Assembly (NCBI RefSeq): GCF_036636695.1
Contig: NZ_JAVWNW010000007.1
Length of the DNA stretch: 64,000 bases
Source of the DNA: Anaerorhabdus sp036636695
GTDB taxonomy: Bacteria; Bacillota_I; Bacilli_A; Erysipelotrichales; Erysipelotrichaceae
Reading direction: 5' to 3' (one strand)
The position numbers and the translations under genes are program-made. Below the pieces are notes generated by a model, which searched no databases, was not told the DNA's origin, and worked only from the letters and a program-made list of their open reading frames with translations. Positions 62,557-64,000 of this stretch are shown in pieces; positions within the stretch are counted from its first letter, which is position 1, and every line of letters starts with the position of its first letter.

Positions 62557-64000
62557 AATATTTTTTATTCAATCTTATCTCGAATCTAGTTTTATAACTG
62601 TCTGTTTTCTTCACTTCGATTGTTCCTTGGTGATTGTCAATAATTTTCTTACTGATTGTAAGACCCAAACCACTTCCTCCACTGCTTCTTGAATCATCTG
62701 TCACTACAAACGGATCAAAAATGTGAGCACGTAACTCATCACTAATTCCAACACCATTGTCTTCAATTACGATACAAACCGTTTTTTCTTCATCAATGAT
62801 TTGAACATGAATCGTAATTCCTGGAGGATTATGTTTTATCGCATTATCAATAATATTGTCTAGAACTCGTTTCATTTGAAGTTTGTCTAGTTCTATAACT
62901 TGTTTCTTACCATCAATACTAATTTTTAAATCTAATCCCTTATGAATAATTTCATCATATTTGTCCGCAAGATATTCACGAACAAACTCTTTAATTTCTA
63001 CATTTTCACAGTTTAACTTAAAATCTGGATGATCTAACTTGTTATATTCATAAAACTTATTTATCAAATCTGTTAATGCCCCTGCTTTTTTACTTATGAT
63101 CCGTAAGTATTCTTGCTTGGAGTCATCATCTACCATGTTATTCGCAATTGCTTCTGCATACCCTTGAATAACTGTGATTGGCGTTTTTAAATCATGCGAA
63201 ATATCAGAAAGCAATTTCTTCTTGTCTTCTTCCAATCGGATTTGTTGTTGGCGTGATTCATCTAAACTCTTTGCCATAATATTAAAATTATCAGCTATTT
63301 CTTCAAATTCTTTTGGACCTCTATAGTTTTTAACTCGGCTGCTACCAAAAGCTGTCAATTCATAGATAGCTTCATTTAACTTTTTAATTAATTTAAGTAT
63401 CTTGCGATGAACCAACCAAACAAATTGAATTACCAAAATTACATAAAATATTTGTAATCCTAAATAAATTTGATCAATCGTTTTAAATATATTGCTGTAA
63501 TCAGGTAAAACCGATTCAGGCAATATACTAATCAAATAATAAGTTATTCCATCATTGCCAATAAATTCATATTTACCAATTTGTGTATCATTCGATAAAT
63601 AATCCAATTCTTCTCTCGTGAAACGTTCCTTAGTATCATCATTTGAAGATACTACTTCATTTGAATCATTTAATACATATGATTTATTGACTTCGCTCGC
63701 ATCAAAATATTCAATTGTTATATTAACATAGTCTTCACCATTCTCAACAAAAGGTACCATGTTGACATAATATGGTGATTTATAGCTATAAATGTAATAG
63801 AAATCACTTGGATTATACTTTTCTACACGATTATAGTTTGAGTAAACAACATCACCCGTTTCAGTAACAATATCTACTTTTACACTCTTACTCAAGAGCT
63901 TTTCAAAATCAATCGATTTGTACTTTCCTGATTGAAGTTTATCCAATACTGAATCAAATTGATTCACCATGTAATATGGACTATATTTATCAAACATCAT
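62555..64000 (-). CDS. Two-component sensor histidine kinase (5' part outside the window)
   Basis: The visible 481 residues hold most of an extracytoplasmic sensor domain (up to about 165), a membrane helix (IFYVILVIQFVWLVH), a HAMP domain, the dimerisation helix with LLSDISHDLKTPITVIQGYAEA and its phospho-accepting histidine, and the ATPase domain with DNAIKHNPPG, IEDNGVGISDE, FDPFVVTDDS and GGSGLGLTISKK. The first membrane helix, and the response regulator expected upstream, lie beyond position 64000. The signal sensed is unknown. Confidence 0.9.
   Translation of the reverse strand: MMFDKYSPYYMVNQFDSVLDKLQSGKYKSIDFEKLLSKSVKVDIVTETGDVVYSNYNRVEKYNPSDFYYIYSYKSPYYVNMVPFVENGEDYVNITIEYFDASEVNKSYVLNDSNEVVSSNDDTKERFTREELDYLSNDTQIGKYEFIGNDGITYYLISILPESVLPDYSNIFKTIDQIYLGLQIFYVILVIQFVWLVHRKILKLIKKLNEAIYELTAFGSSRVKNYRGPKEFEEIADNFNIMAKSLDESRQQQIRLEEDKKKLLSDISHDLKTPITVIQGYAEAIANNMVDDDSKQEYLRIISKKAGALTDLINKFYEYNKLDHPDFKLNCENVEIKEFVREYLADKYDEIIHKGLDLKISIDGKKQVIELDKLQMKRVLDNIIDNAIKHNPPGITIHVQIIDEEKTVCIVIEDNGVGISDELRAHIFDPFVVTDDSRSSGGSGLGLTISKKIIDNHQGTIEVKKTDSYKTRFEIRLNKKY

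Overview
The window looks like chromosomal core DNA from a low-GC, non-sporulating member of the Bacillota. The evidence is the strong GGAGG-type ribosome binding sites, TTGACA-N17-TATAAT promoters, T-box riboswitches in front of alaS and trpS, and the Bacillus-like gene orders nusB-xseA-xseB-ispA-dxs-recN, smc-ftsY-ylxM and alaS-ireB-ruvX-DUF1292-mltG-udk-greA. SMC is short (979 residues) and no sporulation genes sit where they would in Bacillus, which fits an Erysipelotrichia-like lineage. That placement is inference, because the window has no rRNA. I saw no prophage, insertion sequence, CRISPR array, tRNA or rRNA.

Layout. Positions 72-4304: a DUF885 lipoprotein with a paired-operator promoter, an ABC-F ATPase behind a candidate attenuator and leader peptide, and a DUF5662 protein. 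Positions 4442-13971 (+): one tightly packed run nusB-xseA-xseB-ispA-dxs-recN-dinB-xerD-deoB, covering antitermination, DNA repair, isoprenoid supply and nucleoside metabolism. Positions 14026-15276: a DUF2087 regulator with two palindromic operators, then a 495-base gap holding a long inverted repeat. Positions 15277-22007 (-): smc-ftsY-ylxM-ackA-nrnA-hup. Positions 22100-35680 (-): the alaS T-box and alaS, ireB, ruvX, DUF1292, mltG, udk, greA, then comEA-comEC-holA-sdaA-DNA glycosylase-U32. Positions 35681-40278 (-): a MarR regulator with a split 2-hydroxyacyl-CoA dehydratase/activase pair. Positions 40389-45824 (-): spx, then mnmA-CPBP-recD2-peptidase. Positions 45935-48544 (+): an APC permease and T-box-trpS. 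Positions 48555-55876 (-): a ComK-like regulator with rmuC and yitT, a RidA with a cysteine-rich tail beside a small membrane protein, and ECF-S-trmL-DUF1461-rdgB-radical SAM. Positions 55983-59614 (-): an XRE/desulfoferrodoxin fusion with a GIY-YIG-like protein, then PadR-HAAS-DUF4097-DUF4097. Positions 59836-64000: gltX, a frameshifted GNAT gene, a TetR regulator with a 20-bp operator, and a histidine kinase cut by the window edge.

Genes that work together: comEA/comEC (DNA uptake) and a ComK homologue suggest a transformation pathway alongside recN, recD2, dinB and rmuC. The items most worth a second look are the helix-turn-helix/superoxide-reductase-like fusion with all iron ligands retained, the RidA with nine cysteines in its tail, the split activase/dehydratase under a MarR-type palindrome, the ABC-F leader, and the unexplained 15-bp inverted repeat at 14949-15005.
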